A DNA stretch of 64,000 nucleotides from Erysipelotrichaceae bacterium (GCA_030694975.1 JAUYTU010000017.1:62001-126000), one strand, 5' to 3'; counted from the first letter of the stretch, positions 33,189 to 42,838 are shown. The notes: generated from the sequence alone by a model not told the origin. Program-made: numbers and translations.

Positions 33189-35279
33189 ATGAACTACCTC
33201 GATAAAATCGTTATAGGACTTGCGAAGCAAGAACAACAAAACAAAGCCATATTCAACTATGTCATCCCGGATTTGTGGGACAGTGCGGATGTAAAAATCG
33301 ATAAGATCAATGTCAAAGACGGAAATCTGATCGTTAATCCGTATCAGTTTTTTCAAACACTCATTACGGATGAGTTTTTAAACAAAAACAAAAAGAAAGC
33401 TGATTTTTCTAAGCCCTATTATTTGGGACAACCCAAGAATAAGATTAAAGGTCTAAAGAATGGCGATTGGATCCGTCAAAGTTTCGCTTATTCGATGATG
33501 GTTCGCTCATCGGCAAGTGTTGATCACGATCGCAGCGGTCGCTTGGAAGAGTTCAATCTTTACAACCTAAAAGAGACTGGTACTTTTGTTAAAGCGCTGG
33601 CCTATTTGCCACTTCTTAAGAAAATGGGTATTGATGTTCTATATATGTTACCGATTTCGAAGTATTCGCTTAAAGATAAAAAAGGCGAGCTCGGTTCACC
33701 TTACGGCGTATCCAATTTCTTCAAATTGGATGAAGGACTAAAAGATCCGATGACCGGACCTGATTGTACCGTAGAAGATGAGTTTAGAGCTTTTGTGGAA
33801 GCGTGTCACCGCTTGGATATGAAGGTTATTATTGATATTATTCCAAGAACGAACTCCGTTAACTCAGATTTGATTATCGATCATCCGGATTGGTTCTATT
33901 ATATCGCGCTTAATGATCTTCAAGATTATGCCTCACCTTTCTGCCCGGGATTGAAGTCAGCCTTACCCGCAAAGAAAGAGTATTTTGAACAAGTCTTTGC
34001 TTCTGAAGAAGTCATTGCCCATATCAAAAAATTTAAGCCCAATCCGAAGGAATCAGATCCGGAGTTATGGAAAAAGTTAGTTAAGAAGTGGAAAGACGGT
34101 AAGGGAAAATATGAAGTCTTGGATCTGGTCCAAGAAATGTTTAACCTGACGATTGCGCCGGCTTTCTCCGATTGTATCAACGATCCCCAACCGGCGTGGA
34201 GTGATGTTACTTTCTTCCGATTATATCTTGACCATCCGGCCAATTCCCAACCATATCTAAAAGAGCATGGTGAAATTCATCCATATATTCTCTTTGATGT
34301 TGCGAAGTCCAGTTTGAATCCTGGGACGATCGTCAATCAAGAATTATGGAACACCTTAGCCGATATCATTCCGTTTTTCCAACGAGAATTCGGTATTGAC
34401 GGTGCCCGCATCGACATGGGACATGCACTTCCGGATCAATTAATCAAAATGATTTTGACAAAAGCTAGAGATATCGATCCTAACTTCTGCTTTATCGCCG
34501 AGGAGTTGGACGTTGAGAATGCTAAATCATCCAAACAAAAAGGGTATAACATGATTATCGGGGATGGATTTATCCGTTTGCCCCGTATTCAAGAAGGGTT
34601 ATTTAACTCCTTTGTCTATGGTGCTATGAATCTGGAATCGCCGTTGTTCGCGGTTGGTGAAACTCATGATACACCTCGTTTGGCTGCTCGTGAAGGTGGA
34701 GAGACTTTGGGTAAAATGGTCTCCGTATTTAACCTGTTTGTCCCCAATACCATTCCGTTTTTAAACAGTGGTCAGGAAGTGTATGAACGTCAGCCGATGA
34801 ATACCGGATTGGATTGTCGTCCTAATGAATTATACATGTTGGACAAAGCAGATCCTTATTATGGTAAGTTAGCACTGTTCGACCGTTATGCGTTCCATTA
34901 TAACCATAAGCATCGCTGGGAAATTCCGACAGCTCTGGAAAAAGCATCGAAAATTCGTAATGAATACATTGAAGCTATGATGGATATGAACAATGTCTAT
35001 CCGTTAGGATTCAGTGCTCCTTGGGATACGGCTGCCGGCTTTGGATATGTTAACAAAGATAAAGTTCTGCTGGCGATCACAAATACCGATATGCACAATG
35101 AAAAGTATCATTATATCCGATTGGATAATCTACCCGAGCAATTCTTAGCTCAGGATAAGAAAATCGTTCAGTTGTTCTCATCCGAAGATAACTTACCTCA
35201 AGTATTATTGGTCAATGAGCATCGCGTTTTGAATATACATTTTGTTCCTGGCGAAGTTAAACTACTTGAAATCAGATAG
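33189..35279 (+). CDS. GH13 alpha-amylase-family enzyme, subfamily unassigned
   Basis: A 696-residue cytoplasmic enzyme with no signal peptide. The (beta/alpha)8 catalytic motifs are present: IDVLYMLPI, DMKVIIDIIPRTNS, GIDGARIDMGHALP (nucleophile Asp409), FCFIAEELD (acid Glu438) and GETHDTPR (Asp494). The motif GARIDMGHALP and the N-terminal ~130 residues differ from the amylase, pullulanase and glucosidase types elsewhere in the window; GlgE-like glucan phosphorylation chemistry is one possibility but I could not assign it. GGGGAG lies 6 bases before the ATG at 33189; an ATG at 33186 is the alternative. Divergent from the transketolase genes. Confidence 0.82.
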   Translation: MNYLDKIVIGLAKQEQQNKAIFNYVIPDLWDSADVKIDKINVKDGNLIVNPYQFFQTLITDEFLNKNKKKADFSKPYYLGQPKNKIKGLKNGDWIRQSFAYSMMVRSSASVDHDRSGRLEEFNLYNLKETGTFVKALAYLPLLKKMGIDVLYMLPISKYSLKDKKGELGSPYGVSNFFKLDEGLKDPMTGPDCTVEDEFRAFVEACHRLDMKVIIDIIPRTNSVNSDLIIDHPDWFYYIALNDLQDYASPFCPGLKSALPAKKEYFEQVFASEEVIAHIKKFKPNPKESDPELWKKLVKKWKDGKGKYEVLDLVQEMFNLTIAPAFSDCINDPQPAWSDVTFFRLYLDHPANSQPYLKEHGEIHPYILFDVAKSSLNPGTIVNQELWNTLADIIPFFQREFGIDGARIDMGHALPDQLIKMILTKARDIDPNFCFIAEELDVENAKSSKQKGYNMIIGDGFIRLPRIQEGLFNSFVYGAMNLESPLFAVGETHDTPRLAAREGGETLGKMVSVFNLFVPNTIPFLNSGQEVYERQPMNTGLDCRPNELYMLDKADPYYGKLALFDRYAFHYNHKHRWEIPTALEKASKIRNEYIEAMMDMNNVYPLGFSAPWDTAAGFGYVNKDKVLLAITNTDMHNEKYHYIRLDNLPEQFLAQDKKIVQLFSSEDNLPQVLLVNEHRVLNIHFVPGEVKLLEIR

Positions 35280-35285
35280 TAAGAC

Positions 35286-35307
35286 AAGGGCTGAAATGCC
35301 CTTTTTT
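35286..35307 (+). terminator. Terminator of the plus-strand GH13 gene
   Basis: Stem AAGGGC / GCCCTT with a 6-base loop followed by U residues. Confidence 0.8.
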
Positions 35308-35321
35308 AGATAAATCAAAGC

Positions 35322-35346
35322 AAAAAAAGCAGAATTCTGCTTTTTT
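35322..35346 (-). terminator. Terminator of the lipoprotein gene
   Basis: Self-complementary AAAAAAGCAGAA / TTCTGCTTTTTT centred near 35334; the minus strand ends in seven U after the stem. It is convergent with the preceding terminator. Confidence 0.78.
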
Positions 35347-35349
35347 GAT

Positions 35350-36381
35350 TTAATCCGTAATTTTGGTCATTGATGCAGGAAAGTCATAGTCAGATTTTGG
35401 AATAATCTGGCCAAGTGCACTGAACCCAATCAGTGAACCATCATGCATCTTCCCATATTTGATGTATAATTGTTTGGTTTGCTCCGGTTCATACTGTACA
35501 AAAAGCCGTTGGGCATCTGGGAATCTGTCATAGAAAAAATCTAATCCGTGTTCCTCTGTTGGCTTAACCTTATATGATTTCCCATTTCTGCTAAATGAGA
35601 TCAGCACATTGTTGACGTTTTTGGTCTGCTCGGAATTCGAGACTGATTCTGAAACAAGCTCAATTGATATTGTGCTTTCCACTTTTCCATCGATGGTTAC
35701 TCTTATCACTTCATCAACAGAATATTCATCACTCTTATAACTCTCTGGATCCTCTTTCGCTATATCAAAAGCAATATCATATACACCACTCCAATCCATA
35801 ATTTCAGAGAAGATGTAACCTTTCCTTATGTACTCCCATCCTCGGACAAGATCAAAGGAAGCGATGAAAAGTTGCTCTATTTCATACTGATAGATACCGT
35901 CCTGATACGTTTCTGTTATTACGACTTCGTATTGCGTTTCTGATATTTTAGTCACTTCACTCTTGATTTCACCTGGTACAAAAACTTTTCGCAAACGTGA
36001 GTATATTCCCGTTCCTCGTTGAAAAGTCAGAGAATTCTTTACCATTTCGGCATCCACAGCTTTAAAAGGTATGATTTCATCAATAACCAAATCATTTCGT
36101 TGCAGTGTCAGTTTTCCTTTATCCTTAGCGTAGCTCAATGTGGATACTCCTACGATCGTTACTGCATCTGTTGATAAGGTCACATCATATTCAACTAAAA
36201 GCGACTGATCTGTCTCTGTTCGATTCTTCTCTATGATATCTTTCGATACAAAACGAAAATGATTAATAGTCTTGTGAGATAATAAATCACTTAATATTTG
36301 CTCGGAATGATCGGTTTTCTGACATCCGAAAACCGCTGTAATCAAAACGACCATCAGAATAAGTGCTCTTACTGCTTTCAT
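35350..36381 (-). CDS. Lipoprotein of unknown function
   Basis: A 343-residue protein with a lipoprotein signal (MKAVRALILMVVLITAVFGC, lipidated Cys20), so it should be anchored on the outer face of the membrane. The mature part is rich in beta-strand-like alternation (TVKVT/TYEVVITETYQDG patterns) and acidic, with no motif I recognise. It sits between two GH13 genes but has its own ribosome-binding site (GGGGGGG) and terminator. A carbohydrate-related role would rest only on location. Confidence 0.8.
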   Translation of the reverse strand: MKAVRALILMVVLITAVFGCQKTDHSEQILSDLLSHKTINHFRFVSKDIIEKNRTETDQSLLVEYDVTLSTDAVTIVGVSTLSYAKDKGKLTLQRNDLVIDEIIPFKAVDAEMVKNSLTFQRGTGIYSRLRKVFVPGEIKSEVTKISETQYEVVITETYQDGIYQYEIEQLFIASFDLVRGWEYIRKGYIFSEIMDWSGVYDIAFDIAKEDPESYKSDEYSVDEVIRVTIDGKVESTISIELVSESVSNSEQTKNVNNVLISFSRNGKSYKVKPTEEHGLDFFYDRFPDAQRLFVQYEPEQTKQLYIKYGKMHDGSLIGFSALGQIIPKSDYDFPASMTKITD

Positions 36382-36460
36382 TTTAACATCCCCCCCACTT
36401 TATCTATTCAAAAGTATAACATAATGATAAATGGCTGTAAAAGAGGGATAGTTATATTAT

Positions 36461-36485
36461 AAAAAGCCTCTCATCGAGAGACTCT
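36461..36485 (-). terminator. Terminator of the msmK-GH13 unit
   Basis: CTCTC / GAGAG stem with a 3-base loop and flanking pairs, followed by TTTTTATAAT on the minus strand. Confidence 0.6.
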
Positions 36486-36490
36486 TGAGC

Positions 36491-37783
36491 CTATTTATGC
36501 AAGATGATCGGATACTTTGACAGACGGATAAATCCACCATCAACCCGGATTGATTTGTTGTTAAATAAGTTGATATGCTCGCCTGAAGGGAAATCAATCT
36601 TCACATCATCGCGAACCTGACCGACGTTACAAAGAAAAATCAGTTTATCCTCATCTTTTTGATACTCGATATGCAAAATATCCAATCCATCATCAATGAC
36701 ACGGTACTTTGTGTATTCACTTGTGATTGGCAGTTTCTTTATTTTGATCAGATTTTTCAACTGCTCCGTAAACTCAGCATCAATTTTTGACCAATCCACC
36801 GGATCCTTATCAAACAAATTTGGCAAACGATTGGTTAGTGTTTCGATTCCGGCATACAGAAATGCCAATCCCTTTAAACCAACGATTGCGGCCACCCAGT
36901 TTTTCGTCTTATAGACATCATTATTGGTTTGGTGCATCAAGCGCGGTACATCATGATTCTCATAAGCTCTGGCTTTTAAATAATTCATCGGATAAATCAT
37001 GTCTTGTAGCTGAAGTCGGTCAATAAATGCGGATAATGGCTTGTTACCCTTAAAATAATCTTCCACTTCCTGAAAAATATCATAATCATAACAGACATCA
37101 AACGCGGCATACATCTCTCCGTCACTGTGACACAAGAAACCTTCGTCTCTCATGTGCCTCAAAAATTCTTTATGCACACTTTCCGAAAGCCATATATGGT
37201 TTGGATTTATTTTCTTTATCTCATCTCTGGCTTTAAGCCAAAACTCGATGGGAACAAACGGAGCTACATCACATCGGAAACCGTCAACTCCAAGCTTAAC
37301 CCAATCTTTCAACATATCAATCATCTCATCCCAAAGAGGCAGGTGATTATAATCCAAATCCTGAATATCTGACCAGTCACCGACCTTATTACCCATCTTG
37401 CCTTCATTGTTTAAATAGTAATACTCCGGATGCGTTTGTATCCACGCATGATCGCGTGACGTGTGATTCATAACCAAATCCATCATAACTTTTAATCCGC
37501 GATTATGTGCTTCATCAATCAAAACTTTAAAATCTTCTTTAGTTCCCAGCTCCGGATTAATCGCACGAAAATCTTTAATCGAATACGGACTGCCCAATGT
37601 CCCCTTACGAGCAGCCTCGCCGATCGGATGAATCGGCAATAAATAGAGGATATCCACACCTAGATCCTTAATTCGATCCAAATCCGCAACAACGCCGGCA
37701 AAGGTGCCGGCGTTGGAGTGATTGCGTGGGTACACCTGATAAATCACCTGATGACTCAGGGATTTCAATGTGTCTTTCGCCAT
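36491..37783 (-). CDS. Cytoplasmic GH13 alpha-amylase-family enzyme
   Basis: Compact 430-residue GH13 protein without signal peptide. Catalytic residues are Asp172 (GVDGFRCDVAP), Glu201 (WLSESVH) and Asp278 (AYENHDVPR); region I is DLVMNHTSRDH. The short length, with a small domain B and a short beta-domain at the end, fits an intracellular maltodextrin-degrading amylase or maltogenic enzyme. It begins 3 bases after the msmK stop codon, tying it to the sugar importer ATPase. Confidence 0.87.
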   Translation of the reverse strand: MAKDTLKSLSHQVIYQVYPRNHSNAGTFAGVVADLDRIKDLGVDILYLLPIHPIGEAARKGTLGSPYSIKDFRAINPELGTKEDFKVLIDEAHNRGLKVMMDLVMNHTSRDHAWIQTHPEYYYLNNEGKMGNKVGDWSDIQDLDYNHLPLWDEMIDMLKDWVKLGVDGFRCDVAPFVPIEFWLKARDEIKKINPNHIWLSESVHKEFLRHMRDEGFLCHSDGEMYAAFDVCYDYDIFQEVEDYFKGNKPLSAFIDRLQLQDMIYPMNYLKARAYENHDVPRLMHQTNNDVYKTKNWVAAIVGLKGLAFLYAGIETLTNRLPNLFDKDPVDWSKIDAEFTEQLKNLIKIKKLPITSEYTKYRVIDDGLDILHIEYQKDEDKLIFLCNVGQVRDDVKIDFPSGEHINLFNNKSIRVDGGFIRLSKYPIILHK

Positions 37784-37786
37784 GAA

Positions 37787-38881
37787 TTATTTAATGATTG
37801 CTTTTTGCGTTTCTTTATCAAAGAAATGCAACTTTGTTACTGCCATTGCCAAGGGGATGGTATCATGGGCTTTAACATTAACACGTGAAGGAACTTTCGC
37901 CAAAATCGGTTGATTACCAAACTTACCATGAAGAATAAATTCATGACCCAAAAGTTCACTGACTTCAACATAGAAATCAAACGGTGTTTCAGGGAAGGTT
38001 TCCGCAACGATGCCTTCATAGTTGATATCTTCCGGACGGATACCTAACACTACTTCTTTACCATTGTAATTCCGTAATTCATTATGGTACATTTCCGGAA
38101 TGACAAACGAACGATTATCAACTTCGAAACGTCCATCACGATATACACCATGGATAAAGTTCATTGCCGGAGCACCGATAAAGTTAGCCACAAACATGTT
38201 GACCGGATGATTATATACATCACGCGGAGCACCGATTTGTTGGATATAACCGTCTTTCATAACAACGATACGACTTGCCATCGTCATTGCTTCCGTCTGG
38301 TCATGGGTAACATAAACAGTGGTAGCATCCAAACGTTCATGAAGTTTAATAATTTCCGAACGCATTTGAACACGCAATTTAGCATCCAAGTTCGACAACG
38401 GTTCATCCATCAAGAACACTTTCGCATTACGAACGATTGCACGCCCCAAAGCAACACGTTGACGCTGACCACCGGACAGAGCTTTCGGCTTACGATCTAA
38501 ATATTGCTCGATTTCCAAAATCTTCGCAGCTTCGCGCACTCGTTGCTCAATTTCATCTTTCGGCATCTTTCTTAATTTTAATCCAAAGGCCATATTATCG
38601 AAAACTGTCATATGCGGATATAAAGCATACGATTGAAAAACCATCGCGATATCGCGGTCTTTGGGCGCAACATTGTTAACCAATCGTTCATCAATGTAAA
38701 GCTCACCCGCTGTAATTTCTTCCAAACCGGCAATCATACGTAAAGTCGTCGATTTACCGCAACCGGAAGGTCCAACTAATACGATAAATTCCTTATCTTC
38801 AATTTCCAAATTAAAATCAAACACTGCCTGGACATTGTTATCATAGATTTTTTGAATGTCATTGAGTTTTAATGTTGCCAT
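37787..38881 (-). CDS. msmK: Sugar ABC transporter ATPase, MalK/MsmK type
   Basis: Energises the maltodextrin importer from the cytoplasmic face. 364 residues. Walker A GPSGCGKST, Q-loop VFQSYALYPHMTVFDNM, signature LSGGQRQRVALGRA, Walker B VFLMDEPLSNLDA and H-loop YVTHDQTEAM; the C-terminal MalK-type regulatory domain follows (HGKFGNQPI and similar). I start it at 38881 (MATLKLND) after GAGGTG; the frame is open to 38941. Such ATPases often serve several sugar importers. Only MalFG is present here. Confidence 0.95.
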   Translation of the reverse strand: MATLKLNDIQKIYDNNVQAVFDFNLEIEDKEFIVLVGPSGCGKSTTLRMIAGLEEITAGELYIDERLVNNVAPKDRDIAMVFQSYALYPHMTVFDNMAFGLKLRKMPKDEIEQRVREAAKILEIEQYLDRKPKALSGGQRQRVALGRAIVRNAKVFLMDEPLSNLDAKLRVQMRSEIIKLHERLDATTVYVTHDQTEAMTMASRIVVMKDGYIQQIGAPRDVYNHPVNMFVANFIGAPAMNFIHGVYRDGRFEVDNRSFVIPEMYHNELRNYNGKEVVLGIRPEDINYEGIVAETFPETPFDFYVEVSELLGHEFILHGKFGNQPILAKVPSRVNVKAHDTIPLAMAVTKLHFFDKETQKAIIK

Positions 38882-38914
38882 AGTTTCACCTCTGCTCCTA
38901 TTATAACTCAAATA

Positions 38915-38950
38915 AATAAAAATGATTTGTGCATTGCGCACAAATCATTT
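38915..38950 (-). terminator. Terminator after the PucR-type regulator gene
   Basis: 13-bp perfect stem AAATGATTTGTGC / GCACAAATCATTT with a 5-base loop, then TTATTTATTT on the minus strand. A TATAAT (38900-38905) for msmK lies just beyond. Confidence 0.82.
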
Positions 38951-38956
38951 TATTTG

Positions 38957-39529
38957 CTAATTATTTCTGGATTTAATCAAAAACCACAACTGAAATAAGC
39001 GGGCATGATGGAAATCTCGGATATCCAACTGCGTTTTCTCTATAAACAAATTTAAACGATAGGCAAATGTATTTCGGTGAATATAGAGTCTTGAAGCTGC
39101 GAATGTCGCCTTACATCCTGAAGTAATAAAGGCTTCGGCCGTCTGAATCAATTCACGCGATAAAGATTCAAACTGTTTATCGAGCAAAGAGAATAGTACA
39201 TTTTCTCCTTCAATACGCTCATAAAGCAGCGCGTCCGCTAGATATATCATGTTCCCTTTACTGTGACGAACCGCAACATTTAAGCCTTGGTTTGTAACAT
39301 CATCCCAACGATGTGCGATCACAACTGTCATCACGATTCCCAATGTCTGATTTAAATGCGACATCAGTACTTCAATCAATCCCAAATCCTCTTCGTCGAT
39401 TTCAAAAAAACCATGACTTTTACTTAATACCGTAACTGTCTTGGATGAATCAAAAATCAGTGCACAGCTCTCTGAAAAAGACTTTTCACTGATTCCCTCC
39501 GATAATTGATATCCGGCAATCTTTCTCAT
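38957..39529 (-). CDS. PucR/CdaR-type helix-turn-helix regulator, short form
   Basis: 190 residues ending in the PucR C-terminal helix-turn-helix (RLYIHRNTFAYRLNLFIEKTQLDIRDFHHARLFQLW). The first ~130 residues match the central part of such regulators, but the usual N-terminal sensory domain is missing, so it is shorter than typical family members. ATGA overlap (4 bases) with the preceding lipoprotein amylase gene couples their translation. It is the only carbohydrate-type regulator found in the maltodextrin island, making it a candidate controller, which is inference. Confidence 0.8.
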   Translation of the reverse strand: MRKIAGYQLSEGISEKSFSESCALIFDSSKTVTVLSKSHGFFEIDEEDLGLIEVLMSHLNQTLGIVMTVVIAHRWDDVTNQGLNVAVRHSKGNMIYLADALLYERIEGENVLFSLLDKQFESLSRELIQTAEAFITSGCKATFAASRLYIHRNTFAYRLNLFIEKTQLDIRDFHHARLFQLWFLIKSRNN

Positions 39530-41127
39530 GGGTTTATGCGATAGACCACCATCGCCCGAGATGAAAGATTAATTTTATCACCATCTATTGATACATCCCC
39601 AAGGGTAAACAGCGGCTCTGCACCAGAAAGAATACTTGCATCAAACTCGCCGACCATCGGACCATTGTAGAAGTTCATAACAATCAAGAACTTATTCTCA
39701 TCATCGCTTCGATAATAACCCAAAACCGAACTGTTTTTCATCGTAACCTGCTCCAAATCACCCCAAACGAAGGTGTCCGGATAGGTATTCCTTAACTGAA
39801 TCAAATCACGATAATGCGTCCACAACGAATCTTCATCCGCCTGTTGATCAATGACATTCGGTGTTTCCCAATTGTAAATCCATTGATTCCAATAGGCCAC
39901 TTCACTGGTGATGTCATCATTCCAACGCATTGGCTCACGAATTCTTTCGTCCGGTTTGACACCGAGCATCCCAATTTCCTCACCGTAGTAAATAAAAGGC
40001 AATCCAGGCATCGTCAATAGTAGTCCGGCCGCCATTTTCGCTTTATCCACACTACCCGCAAACAGACTCATCACACGATTCTGGTCATGGTTCGTTAAAA
40101 ACGGTGAATCAACATAATTTGGATTACGCTCGACCAATCTTTTTACATTATTGATGTGTTTTTGAATTAGATTCCCATGGTTTCCGACGTTTAAAGCACT
40201 AATAACCATTTCCCCAAAGTCAAAATTGAACATTGTATCATATGCATGAGCATATGGCGCTTGATTTTGCGCGGTATCCCAAATCTCAGAGACTAAGAAA
40301 AAATCTGACTTGTACTCTTTGATAAACAATCTCAATTCCATCCAGAATTGTAAATTCTTCTCTAAAGTCGGTGTTCCCGTTGGATATTCATCGGGATTAT
40401 ATGCATGCTTCGCCGCATCGAATCGGAAACCGTCAACACCCAAATCTATCCAAAACTTCGAAATATCGCGAATCTCATCGCGAACAGCTTCGTTCTCCAG
40501 GTTCAATTCCGGCATTTTATCCCAGAACCACGCATAATAAAACTTTCCGCCGGCATTTTTCCAGGCACTACGCGTCGGATATTCTTGAGGATCCAGCTTC
40601 TCCTCCATCCGATAATAATCAACGTACGGCTCTTCTCCCTTTAAAGCCGCCTTAAACCACGGATGATCGTACGCCGTATGATTGAAAACCATGTCCAAAA
40701 TGATTTTTATTCCACGTTTATGAGCTTCCTCAAGCAATTCCTTAAAATCCTCAATACTACCGAATTTTGGATCAATCGCTTTGTAATCCAAGATATCGTA
40801 CTTATGATAGGTTTGCGAAGGAGAAATCGGATTTAACCAAATCGCCTGGATACCTAAATCAGTATCTGTATTCGGATCTCCATCATTTAAATAGTCCAAC
40901 TTATTGATAATTCCGCGAATATCACCCAATCGATCGGTGTCGCTGGTCGCAAATGAAATCGGAAAAATCGAATAAGCTACACTTACATCCCCCAGAAAAT
41001 CTGAGGCATCATAATCTGCCAATGCCAGTCTCAATTCCTTGACGGTCTTGCTTGTATTCTCTGATTCTTTCGGAGTACAACCTAGCACCAATCCCAGTAC
41101 GACTATACTAATAAGAATCTTCTTCAT
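39526..41127 (-). CDS. Extracellular alpha-amylase lipoprotein, GH13
   Basis: 533-residue GH13 enzyme with a lipoprotein signal (MKKILISIVVLGLVLGC, lipidated Cys17), hence exposed on the outer surface and likely to cut starch-like glucan ahead of import. Catalytic residues: Asp237 (GVDGFRFDAAKHAY), Glu281 (FFLVSEIWD), Asp348 (FLTNHDQNR); region I LDMVFNHTAYDHPWF. It ends in a small beta-domain. It lies 3 bases after the oligo-1,6-glucosidase-like gene and overlaps the regulator gene, so it belongs to the malE transcript. Confidence 0.92.
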   Translation of the reverse strand: MKKILISIVVLGLVLGCTPKESENTSKTVKELRLALADYDASDFLGDVSVAYSIFPISFATSDTDRLGDIRGIINKLDYLNDGDPNTDTDLGIQAIWLNPISPSQTYHKYDILDYKAIDPKFGSIEDFKELLEEAHKRGIKIILDMVFNHTAYDHPWFKAALKGEEPYVDYYRMEEKLDPQEYPTRSAWKNAGGKFYYAWFWDKMPELNLENEAVRDEIRDISKFWIDLGVDGFRFDAAKHAYNPDEYPTGTPTLEKNLQFWMELRLFIKEYKSDFFLVSEIWDTAQNQAPYAHAYDTMFNFDFGEMVISALNVGNHGNLIQKHINNVKRLVERNPNYVDSPFLTNHDQNRVMSLFAGSVDKAKMAAGLLLTMPGLPFIYYGEEIGMLGVKPDERIREPMRWNDDITSEVAYWNQWIYNWETPNVIDQQADEDSLWTHYRDLIQLRNTYPDTFVWGDLEQVTMKNSSVLGYYRSDDENKFLIVMNFYNGPMVGEFDASILSGAEPLFTLGDVSIDGDKINLSSRAMVVYRINP

Positions 41128-41130
41128 ATA

Positions 41131-42822
41131 TTAAACTCCTTTTACCCTCAATATCCGAAATTCGTAGGGTAGAAATTCACTTCCGGTATTTTCAACGTTG
41201 GAACACATACAATCGTAATTATCATAATCAAAGTCGAACCTACCCATTGTATCCCTAAAGTTAGCGATGATAACAACTTCATTATGAGCGTCGTATCGAC
41301 TGTATGCAAATATGTCCGGATGATTCTCTTGAATCAATCTGAACTTCCCGTAAATTAATACATTTTTCAAATCACTGTTCAAACGCAATTGAATCAAGCG
41401 CTTGTACATGGACAACACTGAATTCTCATCCATCTGTTGGTTTTTAACATTAATCAACTTATAATTTCCAACCGTCTTCAAATGCGGTATCCCTGTAGTA
41501 AATCCGGCATTTTCACTGTCATCCCATTGCATCGGTGTGCGGGCATTAACCCGTGACGTCCGACGCAAGTGCATCAGTATTTGCTCATCGCTAAGGCGTT
41601 TACGACCCGAGGGAACAAAATTTCGGACCCATACATCATTAAAATCATCAATAGAATCATAATCGACATTGGTCATCCCAATTTCTTCCCCGTTATAAAT
41701 AAAGGGAGTTCCAGGCAGAGTCAATAACACGGCACCCAGCATTTGAGCGGACACACGATGATATTTATCTGTATCACCGTATTGAGATACGACGCGCGGA
41801 TGATCGTGATTGAGCCAATACTGTGGCATCCATACTTTGCCTTTACTGCCCAAAATCCAACGTTTCATGGTTTTCTTAAGATCAATGACGTCTGTTGTCA
41901 GTTTTCCTGTCGTTCGACCTTCATCACCGAAAGCCCCGTTTTTCCAACAATGATCGAAATTGAACACCATGTCAAATCCTTTGGTTCGGTAACCGGCATA
42001 ACGCTGCGCTTCTTCAACCTGAGCACCACCCCCGACTTCCCCAACGGTTACACAGTCATAATGAGTAAGAACTTCATCATGAAATTCGGCTAAATAATCA
42101 AAAAGTCGATCCCGATTAGAAAATTTGCGCCAATCTGGTGCATAATGTCCAGGCCTGTCTTCCATCGTACTGTCTTTAAATGTGGTATCTTTGGCTAAAT
42201 GAGCGATCGCATCGACTCTGAAACCATCGACCCCCATGTCTAACCACCATTTCGCCATTTCAGCCATGGCCATTCTTAACTTCGGGTTCTCCCAATTCAA
42301 ATCTGGCATTTTATTCGAAAATATCTTCATATAATACTGACCGGTAAGAGCGTCATAATTCCAACAGGAGCCCTCAAAGAAACTAGCCCAATTGTTGGGA
42401 GGTATCATGATTCCATTCTTATCGTATTTCCCATCCTGCCATATATACCAGTCTCTTTTGGGATTGTCTTTACTGCTTCTTGACTCCACAAACCATGGAT
42501 GTTCATCGGATGTCTGATTCATAACTAAATCTAAAATGATGCGGATACCTCGATCATGCGCTTGTTTGATCAACTCCTTAGCATCATCCAATGTGCCGAA
42601 AAGTTCGTCAACATCATAAAAATCACTCACATCATAGCCATTGTCATCCATTGGCGATTTATAAAACGGGCAAATCCAAATAAGATTAACGCCCAATTGT
42701 GAGATATAGTCCAACTTTTCGATGATTCCAGGCAAATCGCCAATGCCATCACCATTGGTATCTTTATATGAACGAGGATATATCTGATATCCGACAGTTT
42801 CCATCCACCATTGCTTCTTCAT
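41131..42822 (-). CDS. malL: Oligo-1,6-glucosidase / alpha-glucosidase-like GH13
   Basis: Cytoplasmic GH13 enzyme of 563 residues, the typical length of the oligo-1,6-glucosidase/alpha-glucosidase group. It starts with WWMETVGYQIYPRSYKDTNGDGIGDLPGI and has the motif PMDDNGYDVSDFYDV. Catalytic residues are Asp204 (GFRVDAIAH), Glu262 (TVGEVGG) and Asp340 (WLNHDHPR). Region I reads DLVMNQTSDEHPWF: the usual His is Gln at residue 103. It would cut short maltodextrins and alpha-1,6 branches. It lies behind a hairpin after malE and is followed by the amylase gene. Confidence 0.9.
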   Translation of the reverse strand: MKKQWWMETVGYQIYPRSYKDTNGDGIGDLPGIIEKLDYISQLGVNLIWICPFYKSPMDDNGYDVSDFYDVDELFGTLDDAKELIKQAHDRGIRIILDLVMNQTSDEHPWFVESRSSKDNPKRDWYIWQDGKYDKNGIMIPPNNWASFFEGSCWNYDALTGQYYMKIFSNKMPDLNWENPKLRMAMAEMAKWWLDMGVDGFRVDAIAHLAKDTTFKDSTMEDRPGHYAPDWRKFSNRDRLFDYLAEFHDEVLTHYDCVTVGEVGGGAQVEEAQRYAGYRTKGFDMVFNFDHCWKNGAFGDEGRTTGKLTTDVIDLKKTMKRWILGSKGKVWMPQYWLNHDHPRVVSQYGDTDKYHRVSAQMLGAVLLTLPGTPFIYNGEEIGMTNVDYDSIDDFNDVWVRNFVPSGRKRLSDEQILMHLRRTSRVNARTPMQWDDSENAGFTTGIPHLKTVGNYKLINVKNQQMDENSVLSMYKRLIQLRLNSDLKNVLIYGKFRLIQENHPDIFAYSRYDAHNEVVIIANFRDTMGRFDFDYDNYDCMCSNVENTGSEFLPYEFRILRVKGV

Positions 42823-42838
42823 TGTGCTCTCCCTATAA

